12,138 nucleotides of DNA, taken from the NCBI GenBank assembly GCA_900554905.1, contig USJB01000013.1, forward strand, positions 1 to 12,138, given 5' to 3'. A program made the translations under genes and the position numbers. The notes under the pieces are model-generated. The model ran no database searches. It was not told where the DNA came from and was given only the letters and a program-made list of their open reading frames with translations. This document shows positions 1-6,722 of this stretch, piece after piece. Within the stretch, counting starts at the first letter, position 1. Every line of letters starts with the position of its first letter. The DNA comes from an uncultured Collinsella sp. Its GTDB lineage: Bacteria > Actinomycetota > Coriobacteriia > Coriobacteriales > Coriobacteriaceae.

Positions 1-841
1 CCGAGAAAGTCGCGCCCGAAATGCCGTTGGCCCTGGCGTAGGAACTCTCGTACACATCGGTCTCGAACCCTAGGCCATCGGTGACCGAAAGGCCGATCAG
101 CCTGTGCCTTCCGATCCTATTGCTGTCGAATGTGAGGTCAAACCCGTCGATAGACGAGCCTCCGTGATAATAGGCTGACGAAACAGGGCAGCCGTCGTCC
201 GAATTCTCCCAGCCCTGCCGCAGTATGGGGGAAACGGAGCGAACGCCGTCGGCATCGGAGACGGTCCAAGAGATGTGGAAGTCGGCACCGGTTGCGACCT
301 CCCTGCTCGAGAGCGACACGGAGGACACGGTCGGCGGGTTTTGGTCCTCGGGTCCCTCGGTCACCTCATACTCGAGGGGGTCGGTGGTGAAGGACGGACA
401 GTCGAGCCCCTTCTCCTCGGCATACGTCGTGTCGTAGACATCGGTAACCCATCCAAGACTATCGGTCACGCCGAGGCCGATGATCCGGTACCTGCAGGGC
501 CGGTCGCTCGGGGAGGTGGAGATATCGAAGCCCGCGGTCGTGTTGCCGGTCGACGAGAAGGCGAGACGGGAACTGATTCCATGGTCTCCGGTATCGTTTT
601 CGACAACGACTTCGACTATGGGCGTGACGGACCGTACCCCGTCAGGGTCATCGACGCTATAGCCGACATGCAGCGTGGAGCCGGCCGTGACTGTCGTCGC
701 GGATATCGTCACGTTGGAGATGCTGGGCGGGTTCGGGTCCGACGCGGCTAGGGCGGTTGAGGGCAAAGCAAGCGCTACGGTGGCGGACAGCGAGGCGAGC
801 AGGCTAAGCGCGAAGCGCCTGGAGAATTTCAAGGAGGTCAT
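1..841 (-). CDS. Secreted protein with tandem Ig-like repeats, C-terminus missing (runs off left edge)
   Basis: The frame stays open for 280 codons from an ATG at 841 to the window edge, so the C-terminus is missing. Residues 1-32 form a classic signal peptide: basic start (KFSRR), hydrophobic core, then an ALA-A cleavage site around residues 30-33. Two copies of a roughly 131-residue unit follow. The first begins at N37 and the second at N168, each opening with NPP. Shared landmarks are D-DGVRSV-PI (66-74 and 197-205) and GL-VTD-LG--TDVY (near 122-136 and 250-264). The pattern suggests beta-sandwich Ig-like domains of a surface or secreted protein. No sortase motif or anchor can be seen because the end is missing. 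The Shine-Dalgarno is weak (GGAAG, about 15 nt upstream), so the start is chosen mainly by the signal peptide. Family name and role unknown; export is the confident part. Confidence 0.8.
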   Translation of the reverse strand, partial: MTSLKFSRRFALSLLASLSATVALALPSTALAASDPNPPSISNVTISATTVTAGSTLHVGYSVDDPDGVRSVTPIVEVVVENDTGDHGISSRLAFSSTGNTTAGFDISTSPSDRPCRYRIIGLGVTDSLGWVTDVYDTTYAEEKGLDCPSFTTDPLEYEVTEGPEDQNPPTVSSVSLSSREVATGADFHISWTVSDADGVRSVSPILRQGWENSDDGCPVSSAYYHGGSSIDGFDLTFDSNRIGRHRLIGLSVTDGLGFETDVYESSYARANGISGATFS

Positions 842-1165
842 TGGTGGTGCCGATCTTCCATAATTGTTGCAGCGATACCAGTATATCTTTGGCCCATGCT
901 AGCCAGATGTTCTTTCCGTGAACGGCTCGTTAGTTTAGAGACGGCATATGGACGCCTGTCTCGTCCGCGTTTCTCGTAAGGGCGATTATGGGGGCATGAA
1001 GAGACTTTCTTGGAACAATCAATTGGGGGTATCAAAGAAATGCTGGACGCCGCCCGATCGCTCAGTGCCTTTGAGGTGAAATGCAGCGCATCGGCTACGT
1101 TGTTGAGATCATTCATCGAGCGACACGTCATTCCAGCTGAGGCCACCGTCATGAGGCTTCTGTTC
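842..1165. other. Stretch of 324 bases without a credible gene
   Basis: Apart from the possible -10 box at 880-885, nothing functional is evident. Short open frames cross it on both strands, but none has a Shine-Dalgarno sequence, a recognisable protein or a sensible boundary. No terminator-like hairpin with a T-run was seen at the end of the gene that stops at 1166. It may hold the upstream control region of the secreted-protein gene or remnants of something older. Confidence 0.5.
880..885 (-). promoter_or_regulatory. Possible -10 box for the secreted-protein gene
   Basis: The minus strand reads TATACT here, five of six matches to the TATAAT consensus, about 38 nt before the start codon at 841. 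No convincing -35 element is found 16-18 nt further upstream, so this is only a candidate. Confidence 0.25.
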
Positions 1166-1588
1166 CTACACCCCCGCGATCCCACGCGCGGCGCTCAGCA
1201 GCTCGTACTCCCTCTGGCTCCACTGGCGCAGCTCGGCAGCCTCGACGGCGTTGCGGCACAGGTCCAAAAACACCTCGGCTCCCTCGCAGAAACACTCGCG
1301 TGCAAAAGCGCCGGATCCGTCCGCAACGCACGCGCCGTCGGCAAAGAGCTTCCAACTAGACGGCTCACGCGAGTCATCTCCGAGAAGCTTGATCTGTAGC
1401 ACGTGCGGGTCGCCGGCAACGCAGAGCTCTTCCTCGAGCTTCTGTACCGCAAAACGCATCTGGTGGGAGAGACTGCTCTTGACCATGGCCGAGGCGTAGC
1501 CGTTCGGCTTGTCCAGAAGATGCATGCGTTTTGGCTGTGCGACCAGGTTGTGGAAGTTGCGCTCGCTGCGCACGGAGAAATTGTCCAT
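1166..1588 (-). CDS. Hypothetical protein, 140 residues
   Basis: I do not recognise the family. The start at 1588 is well supported by AAAGGAG five bases upstream; the same frame stays open much further upstream, but without a ribosome binding site. The product is soluble-looking, with no signal peptide or membrane segment. It has a basic N-terminal third (about residues 1-45, many Arg, Lys and His), then an acidic Glu-rich part (KLEEEL near 50-55) and three cysteines in the second half in a region reading ARECFCEGAEVFLDLC. The C-terminal 30 residues look helical (AVEAAELRQWSQREYELL). A strong terminator at 1735-1776 separates it from the upstream gene, so it probably has its own promoter. 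Its 5' leader can fold into competing structures that may mask the ribosome binding site. Function unknown. Confidence 0.75.
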   Translation of the reverse strand: MDNFSVRSERNFHNLVAQPKRMHLLDKPNGYASAMVKSSLSHQMRFAVQKLEEELCVAGDPHVLQIKLLGDDSREPSSWKLFADGACVADGSGAFARECFCEGAEVFLDLCRNAVEAAELRQWSQREYELLSAARGIAGV

Positions 1589-1675
1589 ACAGGCTCCTTT
1601 CATCGATGTTGGCAGGGCCACCGTGCCTCTTGGCCGGTTGGCGTCGGGATCTTGGAGCCAACTCTCTACCCCGAC
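1589..1675 (-). promoter_or_regulatory. Candidate structured 5' leader (possible translational switch)
   Basis: On the minus strand the leader contains, in order: GTCGGG (1675-1670), GTTGGC (1662-1657), CCCGAC (1648-1643), GCCAAC (1642-1637), GGCCA (1635-1631), TGGCC (1620-1616), a second GCCAAC (1613-1608) and the Shine-Dalgarno AAAGGAG (1600-1594). GTTGGC can pair with either GCCAAC copy, and GTCGGG pairs with CCCGAC. The overlapping GGCTCC (1659-1654) is exactly complementary to GGAGCC at the Shine-Dalgarno (1597-1592). These pairings exclude one another, as in a translational riboswitch or autoregulatory leader. A weak -10 (TTATAT or TATATC, 1680-1686) would place the transcript start near 1673. 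No known riboswitch class was recognised, and six-base pairings can arise by chance. Confidence 0.3.
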
Positions 1676-1734
1676 TCTGGATATAACGCGCCCGCTGCTT
1701 GCGGGCACGATGGAGTCTATCAGCGCGCGCGGAC

Positions 1735-1776
1735 AAAAATCAACCCCGTGCGGCAATGAGCGTACGGGGTTGATTT
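1735..1776 (-). terminator. Factor-independent terminator
   Basis: The arms 1737-1752 and 1761-1776 form a 16-bp stem with one G-T wobble and an 8-nt loop. On the minus strand the stem runs into a T-tract (complement of 1739-1735). It sits about 30 bases after the stop of the membrane-protein gene at 1806, so it ends that transcript. Read on the plus strand it lacks a T-run of similar quality. Confidence 0.85.
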
Positions 1777-1805
1777 GGTCTACGACCCTCAGTTTTCGGC
1801 ATCTG

Positions 1806-2792
1806 TTACTCGTCGTCCCCGTCGTTGGGGTCGCCCTTGAGGGTGTTGATGTCCAGGTACTGGTTATCGTCCTCTTTTTGCTGGGTCTCCGACTCCGCTT
1901 GGGTGGGGCCGCGGAACAGCTGGAATCCCTCAAACGCAATGACACCGAGCAGGGCAATGATAATGGCGATAAAGGCAACCTTGACTGCCTGCGGAAATTC
2001 CGAGAAACGCAGCGCCTTTTCCTCGGCGTAATAATCGGCGAAGCGCTCTTCGCCCGTGCTTTTGGTATACGCCGGCGCGGACGCGGCCTCCGGGTCATAT
2101 TCCGGTGCGGGCGTGGCAGCGTACGGATCGTTGAGATAATCGCTCGATGCGGTGCCATAATCCTCGGTCTCGATGCGACCGTTGCCAGCATAGCCATCGG
2201 AATAATCGGAATATGCCGCATCGCCCTCAGAGTCTGCGGCGCTCGTGTTGGCGGCAAAAAGCGGGTTAACTGGAACATCGAGCGCCGGCATGCCGGTAGA
2301 GGTCTCATCCAGATCGGTTGCAGCCCAGGAATCGTAGGCAACCTGATGGGCAACGGGCTCATCGAGCCTTGCGACCGGAGGCTTGCGTGCCGCAGGAACA
2401 GGCAACTGCTGGGCGCTGTACATAACGGTGCTGTCGGCCGATTTGCCCTGCGTCGCTGCAGCGAGAAATGCCGCCGTCTCGGACGGGTCGCTTGCGGGGC
2501 GGGGAGCGGGCATGGGTGCCGAAGTGGGCGCGGGCGTAGGCGCGGGCGTCGAAACAGGCGACTGTGCAGGAGTCGGCGCAGATGCGGGCTTAGGCGCAAG
2601 TGTGGGATCGGGGCTTGACGGGCGAGCCCCGCCGCCCATGAGTTCGTCGGCGGTCCACGGGCGATCATCCATCACGTCGTCAAGGCTTAGCGAAAACAGG
2701 TCGTCTTCACCCTCATCGAACATGCGGTGCACATGTCCACCAATTGCCGGAATCAATCCGCGACCGGTGCATGATGCCTTGCTCAACGCCAT
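1806..2792 (-). CDS. Pro-rich protein with one C-terminal membrane segment, function unknown
   Basis: 328 residues. The start at 2792 is set by AAAGGA nine bases upstream; an in-frame ATG at 2888 has no ribosome binding site and lies upstream of a TATAAT box. Layout: a short N-terminal region (1-25); an acidic patch (26-50, GEDDLFSLSLDDVMDD); a low-complexity Pro/Ala/Thr/Ser linker (57-101, repeated AP and TP pairs); a Tyr/Asp/Ser-rich acidic stretch (about 150-255); a single hydrophobic helix (about 271-293, AFIAIIIALLGVIAFEGF); and an acidic tail ending NDGDDE. There is no signal peptide, so this looks like a bitopic or tail-anchored inner-membrane protein with a long disordered domain. I do not recognise the family. 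It is transcribed alone: own -10 box, terminator after the stop. A cell-envelope or division scaffold is conceivable but unproven. Confidence 0.8.
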   Translation of the reverse strand: MALSKASCTGRGLIPAIGGHVHRMFDEGEDDLFSLSLDDVMDDRPWTADELMGGGARPSSPDPTLAPKPASAPTPAQSPVSTPAPTPAPTSAPMPAPRPASDPSETAAFLAAATQGKSADSTVMYSAQQLPVPAARKPPVARLDEPVAHQVAYDSWAATDLDETSTGMPALDVPVNPLFAANTSAADSEGDAAYSDYSDGYAGNGRIETEDYGTASSDYLNDPYAATPAPEYDPEAASAPAYTKSTGEERFADYYAEEKALRFSEFPQAVKVAFIAIIIALLGVIAFEGFQLFRGPTQAESETQQKEDDNQYLDINTLKGDPNDGDDE

Positions 2793-2826
2793 TCTGTTCC
2801 ATCCTTTCGAAATACTAATGACATCG

Positions 2827-2832
2827 ATTATA
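2827..2832 (-). promoter_or_regulatory. -10 box (TATAAT) for the gene starting at 2792
   Basis: The minus strand reads a perfect TATAAT about 34 nt before the ATG, giving a leader of roughly 25-30 nt that includes the AAAGGA ribosome binding site. The -35 region at normal spacing is GC-rich and does not resemble TTGACA, so an activator or a non-standard -35 is possible. Confidence 0.45.
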
Positions 2833-2915
2833 TGGAACTTCCCAAGCGGCCCGGTCTTGGATTCGTGCTTTCCAGAACTCGCACCCAAAAGGGGAGGGGC
2901 AATCCAGGCGAGTGC

Positions 2916-3569
2916 CTACTTGTCGCCGGCCGCCGCCTTGGCCTCATTGAGGTAGCTATAGAAGCTGTACTTGGAGATGCCAAAGAACTCGCAGGCGCGC
3001 TCGCTCGACTTGGAAATGAGGAAGGCGCCGCGACGGTCGAGGTAGCCAATGGCACGAATGCGCTCGTCTTTGGTCATGAGTGCCGCGGGCTTGCCCACAA
3101 ACTGCTCGCACTCGTGCAGCAGGTCCTCGAGCAGGTCGCCGATGTTCTTGGTAATGGGCTCGGGCTCGGTATAGCCCGTGCCGCCGGTGCCGGTAAAGGC
3201 GTCGAGCGAACGCTCAAAAGCCTTCATAAGCGTAATGTCAAAGTTGATGCCCAAAATGCCGACGGGCTTGCCCTCGTCGTTGCGGATAAAGATGGTAGAG
3301 GACTTGAGCAGCTTGCCATCGGTGGTTTTGGTGAGGTATGGCTCGCGGTCGTGCACGTCGGTGGTGCCCTCGTGCATGGACTCAAACACGATATGGCTGG
3401 GGCCGTCACCCAGTTTGCGCCCGCTGACGTGGCCGTTTTCGATCACTACGATGGAGTGGTCCACGTCCTCGGTCTCTAGGTCGTGGACGACGACTTCGCA
3501 GTTGGGGCCAAATTGGAGCGCCAGGCCGTGTGCTAGGCGCTTGTAAAACTCAATCTGTGCGGGGGTCAT
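2916..3569 (-). CDS. YheO/DauR-like transcriptional regulator (PAS-like sensor plus C-terminal helix-turn-helix)
   Basis: 217 residues. The start at 3569 is chosen because AGGAAGG precedes it; the frame continues upstream to an ATG at 3644 with no ribosome binding site. Residues about 5-118 match the YheO-like PAS domain: EVVVHDL (25-31), SIVVIENGHVSGR (39-51) and PVGILGINFDIT (102-113). Residues about 155-212 carry the HTH typical of the family: ERIRAIGYLDRRGAFLISKS, then a recognition region ACEFFGISKYSFYSYL. In this family DauR controls D-arginine catabolism in Pseudomonas; YheO of E. coli is uncharacterised. The gene is divergent from ygeX across 277 bp that contain a strong inverted repeat, so it is the obvious candidate local regulator, sensing a small molecule of the pathway. 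Ligand and sign of control are unknown. Confidence 0.88.
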   Translation of the reverse strand: MTPAQIEFYKRLAHGLALQFGPNCEVVVHDLETEDVDHSIVVIENGHVSGRKLGDGPSHIVFESMHEGTTDVHDREPYLTKTTDGKLLKSSTIFIRNDEGKPVGILGINFDITLMKAFERSLDAFTGTGGTGYTEPEPITKNIGDLLEDLLHECEQFVGKPAALMTKDERIRAIGYLDRRGAFLISKSSERACEFFGISKYSFYSYLNEAKAAAGDK

Positions 3570-3596
3570 GGGTGCCTTCCTAAAAATTAGTTTGGG

Positions 3597-3620
3597 CACA
3601 CTTTGCCATAAACCACACTT
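3597..3620. repeat. Two direct copies of CACACTT, 17 bp apart
   Basis: CACACTT occurs at 3597-3603 and again at 3614-3620, just upstream of the regulator start. A third copy in inverted orientation (AAGTGTG) lies at 3720-3726 on the edge of the large inverted repeat. Placement in the shared control region makes them possible protein-binding half-sites, but seven-base matches can occur by chance. Confidence 0.3.
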
Positions 3621-3707
3621 GACCGCAAACAAATCCATCAACAAGGCAATTCATGACCGTTCGGCGGCGAAAAAGTACCGATTACGGCAACAAACAATTC
3701 GTTAGGT

Positions 3708-3760
3708 ATGCCAATCAAAAAGTGTGATAGAACAGTGCTAACAAACTTTTTGTTTGGCAT
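3708..3760. promoter_or_regulatory. Large inverted repeat, probable operator between the regulator and ygeX
   Basis: The left arm 3708-3723 (ATGCCAATCAAAAAGT) and right arm 3745-3760 (ACTTTTTGTTTGGCAT) are inverted copies matching at 15 of 16 bases, with a T-T mismatch at 3715/3753 and a 21-bp spacer. Arm centres are 37 bp apart, about three and a half helical turns. No T-run follows either arm, so it does not look like a terminator. It lies 87 bp before the ygeX start and about 140 bp before the regulator start, suiting co-operative binding by a dimeric regulator such as the adjacent PAS-HTH protein. No convincing -35/-10 pair could be placed for either gene, so whether it activates or represses cannot be said. 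Confidence 0.6.
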
Positions 3761-3846
3761 CCACATAAAAGTTCAGTCGCATGAATGGGAATGGGCTGAA
3801 ACGCGTATGCGGGGGCCGGCAAGAGAGGACTTAAGGAGTTCACCGT

Positions 3847-5061
3847 ATGGCCGATAAGATCCAGTGGGCGGGCAACACGATGCCCAAGAGCGATGACAAG
3901 CACTTGGGAATCATGAGCCTCGACCACGTGAAGAAGGCCCGTGCCTTCCACCAGTCGTTCCCCCAGTACACCGTCACTCCGCTTGCCCGCCTGGATGGCC
4001 AGGCTGCACGCCTGGGCCTGTCCAACCTGTGCGTTAAGGACGAGAGCTATCGCTTTGGCCTCAACGCCTTTAAGGTCCTGGGCGGTTCGTTTGCCATGGC
4101 CAACTACATTGCCGACGAGACCGGCAAGGACGTTGCCGACTGCACCTTCGATTACCTGACTTCCGATCAGCTTGCCAAGGACTTTGGCCAGGCCACCTTC
4201 TTTACCGCCACCGACGGCAACCATGGCCGCGGCGTGGCATGGGCTGCCAACAAGCTGGGCCAGAAGGCTGTCGTGCACATGCCCAAGGGTTCCACCAAGC
4301 CCCGCTTCGATAACATTGCCGCCGAGGGCGCCACGGTGACCATCGAAGAGGTCAACTACGACGAGTGCGTGCGCATGGCCGCCGCCGAGGCCGACGCCTG
4401 CGAGCGCGGCGTTATCGTTCAGGACACCGCCTGGGAGGGCTACGAGAAGATCCCGTCTTGGATCATGGAGGGCTACGGCACCATGGCTTCCGAGGCTGCC
4501 GAGCAGCTGCGCGAGATGGCCATCAATCGCCCGACGCACGTCTTTGTCCAGGCCGGTGTAGGCTCGCTGGCCGGCGCCGTGGTGGGCTACTTCACCAACC
4601 TGTATCCCGATAACCCGCCCACCTTTGTCGTGGTCGAGTGCGCTCCGGCCGCCTGCCTGTACAAGGGCGCTGCCGCCGGCGACGGCGACCCGCGCATCGT
4701 GGACGGCGACATGCCCTCCATCATGGCCGGCCTGTGCTGCGGCGAGCCCAACATTCTGGGCTGGGATATCCTGCGCAACCACGCCACCGCCTTCGTGTCC
4801 TGCCCCGACTGGGTCACCGCTCGCGGCATGCGCACCCTGGGCGCTCCCGAGAAGGGCGACCCGCGCGTCATCTCCGGCGAGTCCGGCGCTGTGACCACCG
4901 GCCTGGTCGAGACCCTCATGCTCGATCCCGAGTACGCCGAGCTCAAGGAGCTCATCGGCCTGGACAAGACGAGCTCCGTGCTCTGCTTCTCCACCGAGGG
5001 CGACACGGACCCCGACCAGTATCGTCGAATTGTTTGGGAAGGCGAATACCCCACTTGCTAA
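3847..5061 (+). CDS. ygeX: 2,3-diaminopropionate ammonia-lyase
   Basis: 404 residues, full length for the family. This PLP enzyme converts 2,3-diaminopropionate to pyruvate and two ammonia (EC 4.3.1.15). The PLP lysine is K76 in RFGLNAFKVLGG; ATDGNHGRG (121-129) binds the cofactor ring, QAGVGSLAG (235-243) the phosphate, and DTAWEGYEKIP (193-203) and ISGESGAV (342-349) are diagnostic. STEGDTDP (382-389) and the VWEGE ending also match E. coli YgeX closely. By position D123 and D193 should be the acidic residues that act on the two stereoisomers. AAGGAG eight bases upstream fixes the start. It is the first gene of the plus-strand unit, facing the divergent regulator, and leads into ygeY after 74 bases containing a small hairpin. 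Codons are strongly C-ending, suggesting high expression. In the cluster it is the pyruvate-yielding end step. Confidence 0.96.
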   Translation: MADKIQWAGNTMPKSDDKHLGIMSLDHVKKARAFHQSFPQYTVTPLARLDGQAARLGLSNLCVKDESYRFGLNAFKVLGGSFAMANYIADETGKDVADCTFDYLTSDQLAKDFGQATFFTATDGNHGRGVAWAANKLGQKAVVHMPKGSTKPRFDNIAAEGATVTIEEVNYDECVRMAAAEADACERGVIVQDTAWEGYEKIPSWIMEGYGTMASEAAEQLREMAINRPTHVFVQAGVGSLAGAVVGYFTNLYPDNPPTFVVVECAPAACLYKGAAAGDGDPRIVDGDMPSIMAGLCCGEPNILGWDILRNHATAFVSCPDWVTARGMRTLGAPEKGDPRVISGESGAVTTGLVETLMLDPEYAELKELIGLDKTSSVLCFSTEGDTDPDQYRRIVWEGEYPTC

Positions 5062-5068
5062 TCGTTGG

Positions 5069-5095
5069 GGCGGAGTAAATAGGTATCGCTCCGCC
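5069..5095 (+). other. Intercistronic hairpin between ygeX and ygeY
   Basis: GGCGGAG (5069-5075) and CTCCGCC (5089-5095) form a 7-bp stem with a 13-nt loop, eight bases after the ygeX stop. No T-run follows, so this is more likely an mRNA-stability or processing element than a terminator. Confidence 0.4.
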
Positions 5096-5135
5096 ACCTC
5101 ACAGGTAGATTCCTTCGTTTGAAAGGTTATGAACA

Positions 5136-6521
5136 ATGGCTAAAGAACTCGATTTCGACGCTATCAAGGCTGCTGCTGAGTCTCATCGTGCTGATATGAC
5201 TCGCTTCCTGCGCGCTATGATCTCTCACCCCTCTGAGTCCTGCGAGGAGGGTGAGGTTGTTGCCTGCATCAAGGCCGAGATGGAGAACCTTGGCTATGAC
5301 GAGGTCAAGGTCGACGGCCTGGGCAACGTCATGGGCTTTATGGGCGAGGGCGACAAGATCATCGCCATCGACTCCCATATCGACACCGTCGGCATCGGCA
5401 ACATCGAGAACTGGGACGCCGATCCCTATGAGGGCTACGAGACCGACGAGATCATCTACGGCCGCGGCGGCTCCGACCAGGAGGGCGGCATGGCTTCTGC
5501 TACCTACGCTGCCAAGATGATGAAGGACATGGGCCTCATCCCCGAGGGCTACAAGATCATGGTCGTCGGCACCGTCCAGGAAGAGGACTGCGACGGCATG
5601 TGCTGGCAGTACATCTACAACAAGGACGGCATTAAGCCCGAGTTCGTCATTTCCACCGAGCCCACCGACGGCGGCATCTACCGCGGTCACCGCGGCCGCA
5701 TGGAGATCCGCGTCGACGTTCACGGCACCTCCTGCCACGGCTCCGCTCCCGACCGCGGCGACAACGCCATTTACAAGATGGCCGACATCATCGCCGACGT
5801 CCGCGCCCTCAACAACAACGGCTGCGACGAGTCGACCGACATCAAGGGTCTCGTCAAGATGCTCGACCCCAAGTACAACCCCGAGCACTTCGAGGATGCC
5901 CGCTTCCTGGGCCGCGGCACCTGCACCGTCAGCCAGATCTTCTACACCAGCCCCAGCCGTTGCGCTGTCGCTGACTCCTGCGCCATCTCCATCGACCGTC
6001 GTATGACCGCCGGTGAGACCTGGGAGTCCTGCCTGGACGAGATCCGCAACCTGCCGGCCGCCAAGAAGTATGGCGACGACGTGAAGGTCTCCATGTACAT
6101 GTACGACCGTCCGTCCTGGACCGGCGAGGTCTACGAGACCGAGGCTTACTTCCCCACGTGGATCAACAAGGAGACCGCTCCGCACGTCAAGGCCCTCGTC
6201 GACGCCCACAAGGCCATGTTCGGTGACGAGCGCATCGGCTGCGAGCCCAGCATGGACAAGCGCACCGGTCGCCCGCTGTGCGACAAGTGGACCTTCTCCA
6301 CGAACTGCGTTTCCATCCAGGGCCGCTACGGCATCCCCTGCGTGGGCTTTGGTCCGGGTGCCGAGTCTCAGGCTCATGCTCCCAACGAGGTCACCTACAA
6401 GGACGACCTGGTCACCGCTGCCGCCATGTACGTGGCTGCCCTGAACCTCTACGATCCGAGCCAGGCCGATGGCGACGCCACCGTGTTCCGCGCCGGTCTG
6501 ACCAACAACAAGATCGATTAG
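5136..6521 (+). CDS. ygeY: YgeY-family M20 metallohydrolase (selenium metabolism-linked)
   Basis: 461 residues, a di-zinc amidohydrolase/peptidase of the M20 family. Metal and catalytic residues are all visible: H81 and D83 in IDSHIDTVGIG, D114 in GRGGSDQEGG (bridging), E149-E150 in VQEEDCDG (catalytic base and ligand), E175 in STEPTDGG, and a C-terminal His in SQAHAPNEV. H201 in SCHGSAPDRGDNA marks the dimerisation lid. GAAAGG nine bases before the ATG supports the start. YgeY proteins occur almost only beside selenium-dependent hydroxylase genes; in gut bacteria ygeY is one of the genes tied to anaerobic urate/purine breakdown. It probably cleaves an amide or ureido bond of a ring-opened intermediate, feeding YgeW; the precise substrate is inference. 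Codon bias is extreme, implying abundant protein. Confidence 0.93.
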   Translation: MAKELDFDAIKAAAESHRADMTRFLRAMISHPSESCEEGEVVACIKAEMENLGYDEVKVDGLGNVMGFMGEGDKIIAIDSHIDTVGIGNIENWDADPYEGYETDEIIYGRGGSDQEGGMASATYAAKMMKDMGLIPEGYKIMVVGTVQEEDCDGMCWQYIYNKDGIKPEFVISTEPTDGGIYRGHRGRMEIRVDVHGTSCHGSAPDRGDNAIYKMADIIADVRALNNNGCDESTDIKGLVKMLDPKYNPEHFEDARFLGRGTCTVSQIFYTSPSRCAVADSCAISIDRRMTAGETWESCLDEIRNLPAAKKYGDDVKVSMYMYDRPSWTGEVYETEAYFPTWINKETAPHVKALVDAHKAMFGDERIGCEPSMDKRTGRPLCDKWTFSTNCVSIQGRYGIPCVGFGPGAESQAHAPNEVTYKDDLVTAAAMYVAALNLYDPSQADGDATVFRAGLTNNKID

Positions 6522-6543
6522 TCCCATTCCTCGATTTTGTTGA

Positions 6544-6568
6544 GCCGGGGGCCGCTCGTGTCCCCGGC
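6544..6568 (+). other. Hairpin in the ygeY-ygeW gap
   Basis: GCCGGGG (6544-6550) and CCCCGGC (6562-6568) form a 7-bp GC-rich stem with an 11-nt loop, 22 bases after the ygeY stop. No T-run follows. The rest of the 201-bp gap shows only a weak promoter candidate (TTGACT at 6577-6582 with a poor -10 near 6599), so ygeW may be partly independent of ygeXY. Confidence 0.35.
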
Positions 6569-6722
6569 ACCCCCTGTTGACTTGGGGCCCGCGGTCGTTA
6601 TCTCCCATGCTTCCTCAACGGTGGCGGGTCCTCGTCATGGTGTTCTGCATGTTCTGGCCACACGCGCATGCCGGAGCACATCTACTCATTGCGATCGTTT
6701 CATCTTTAGAAAGGACATTTCC

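Noticed and set aside
275..751. Plus-strand open frame at the left end
   Set aside because: It overlaps the minus-strand frame that has a signal peptide and tandem repeats, which is far better supported.
1509..2618. 369-codon plus-strand open frame opposite the membrane-protein gene
   Set aside because: The product is Arg/Gly-rich and featureless, and it crosses a terminator and two well-started minus-strand genes.
2879..2913. Possible terminator after the PAS-HTH regulator (ACTCGC/GCGAGT)
   Set aside because: Only six pairs, a loop of over 20 bases and no T-run.
3590..3610. Sigma54-type promoter (GG and GC elements in GGGCACACTTTGCC)
   Set aside because: The distance between GG and GC is 8 or 9 bases instead of 10, and no sigma54 activator gene is nearby.
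3721..3742. CRP-like site beginning TGTGA
   Set aside because: The right half does not match TCACA, and the sequence is better explained as part of the inverted-repeat spacer.
6537..6722. Upstream TTG start that would add 62 residues to YgeW
   Set aside because: No ribosome binding site, an unlikely Pro/Arg-rich extension, and the family begins near the ATG at 6723, which has GAAAGGA.
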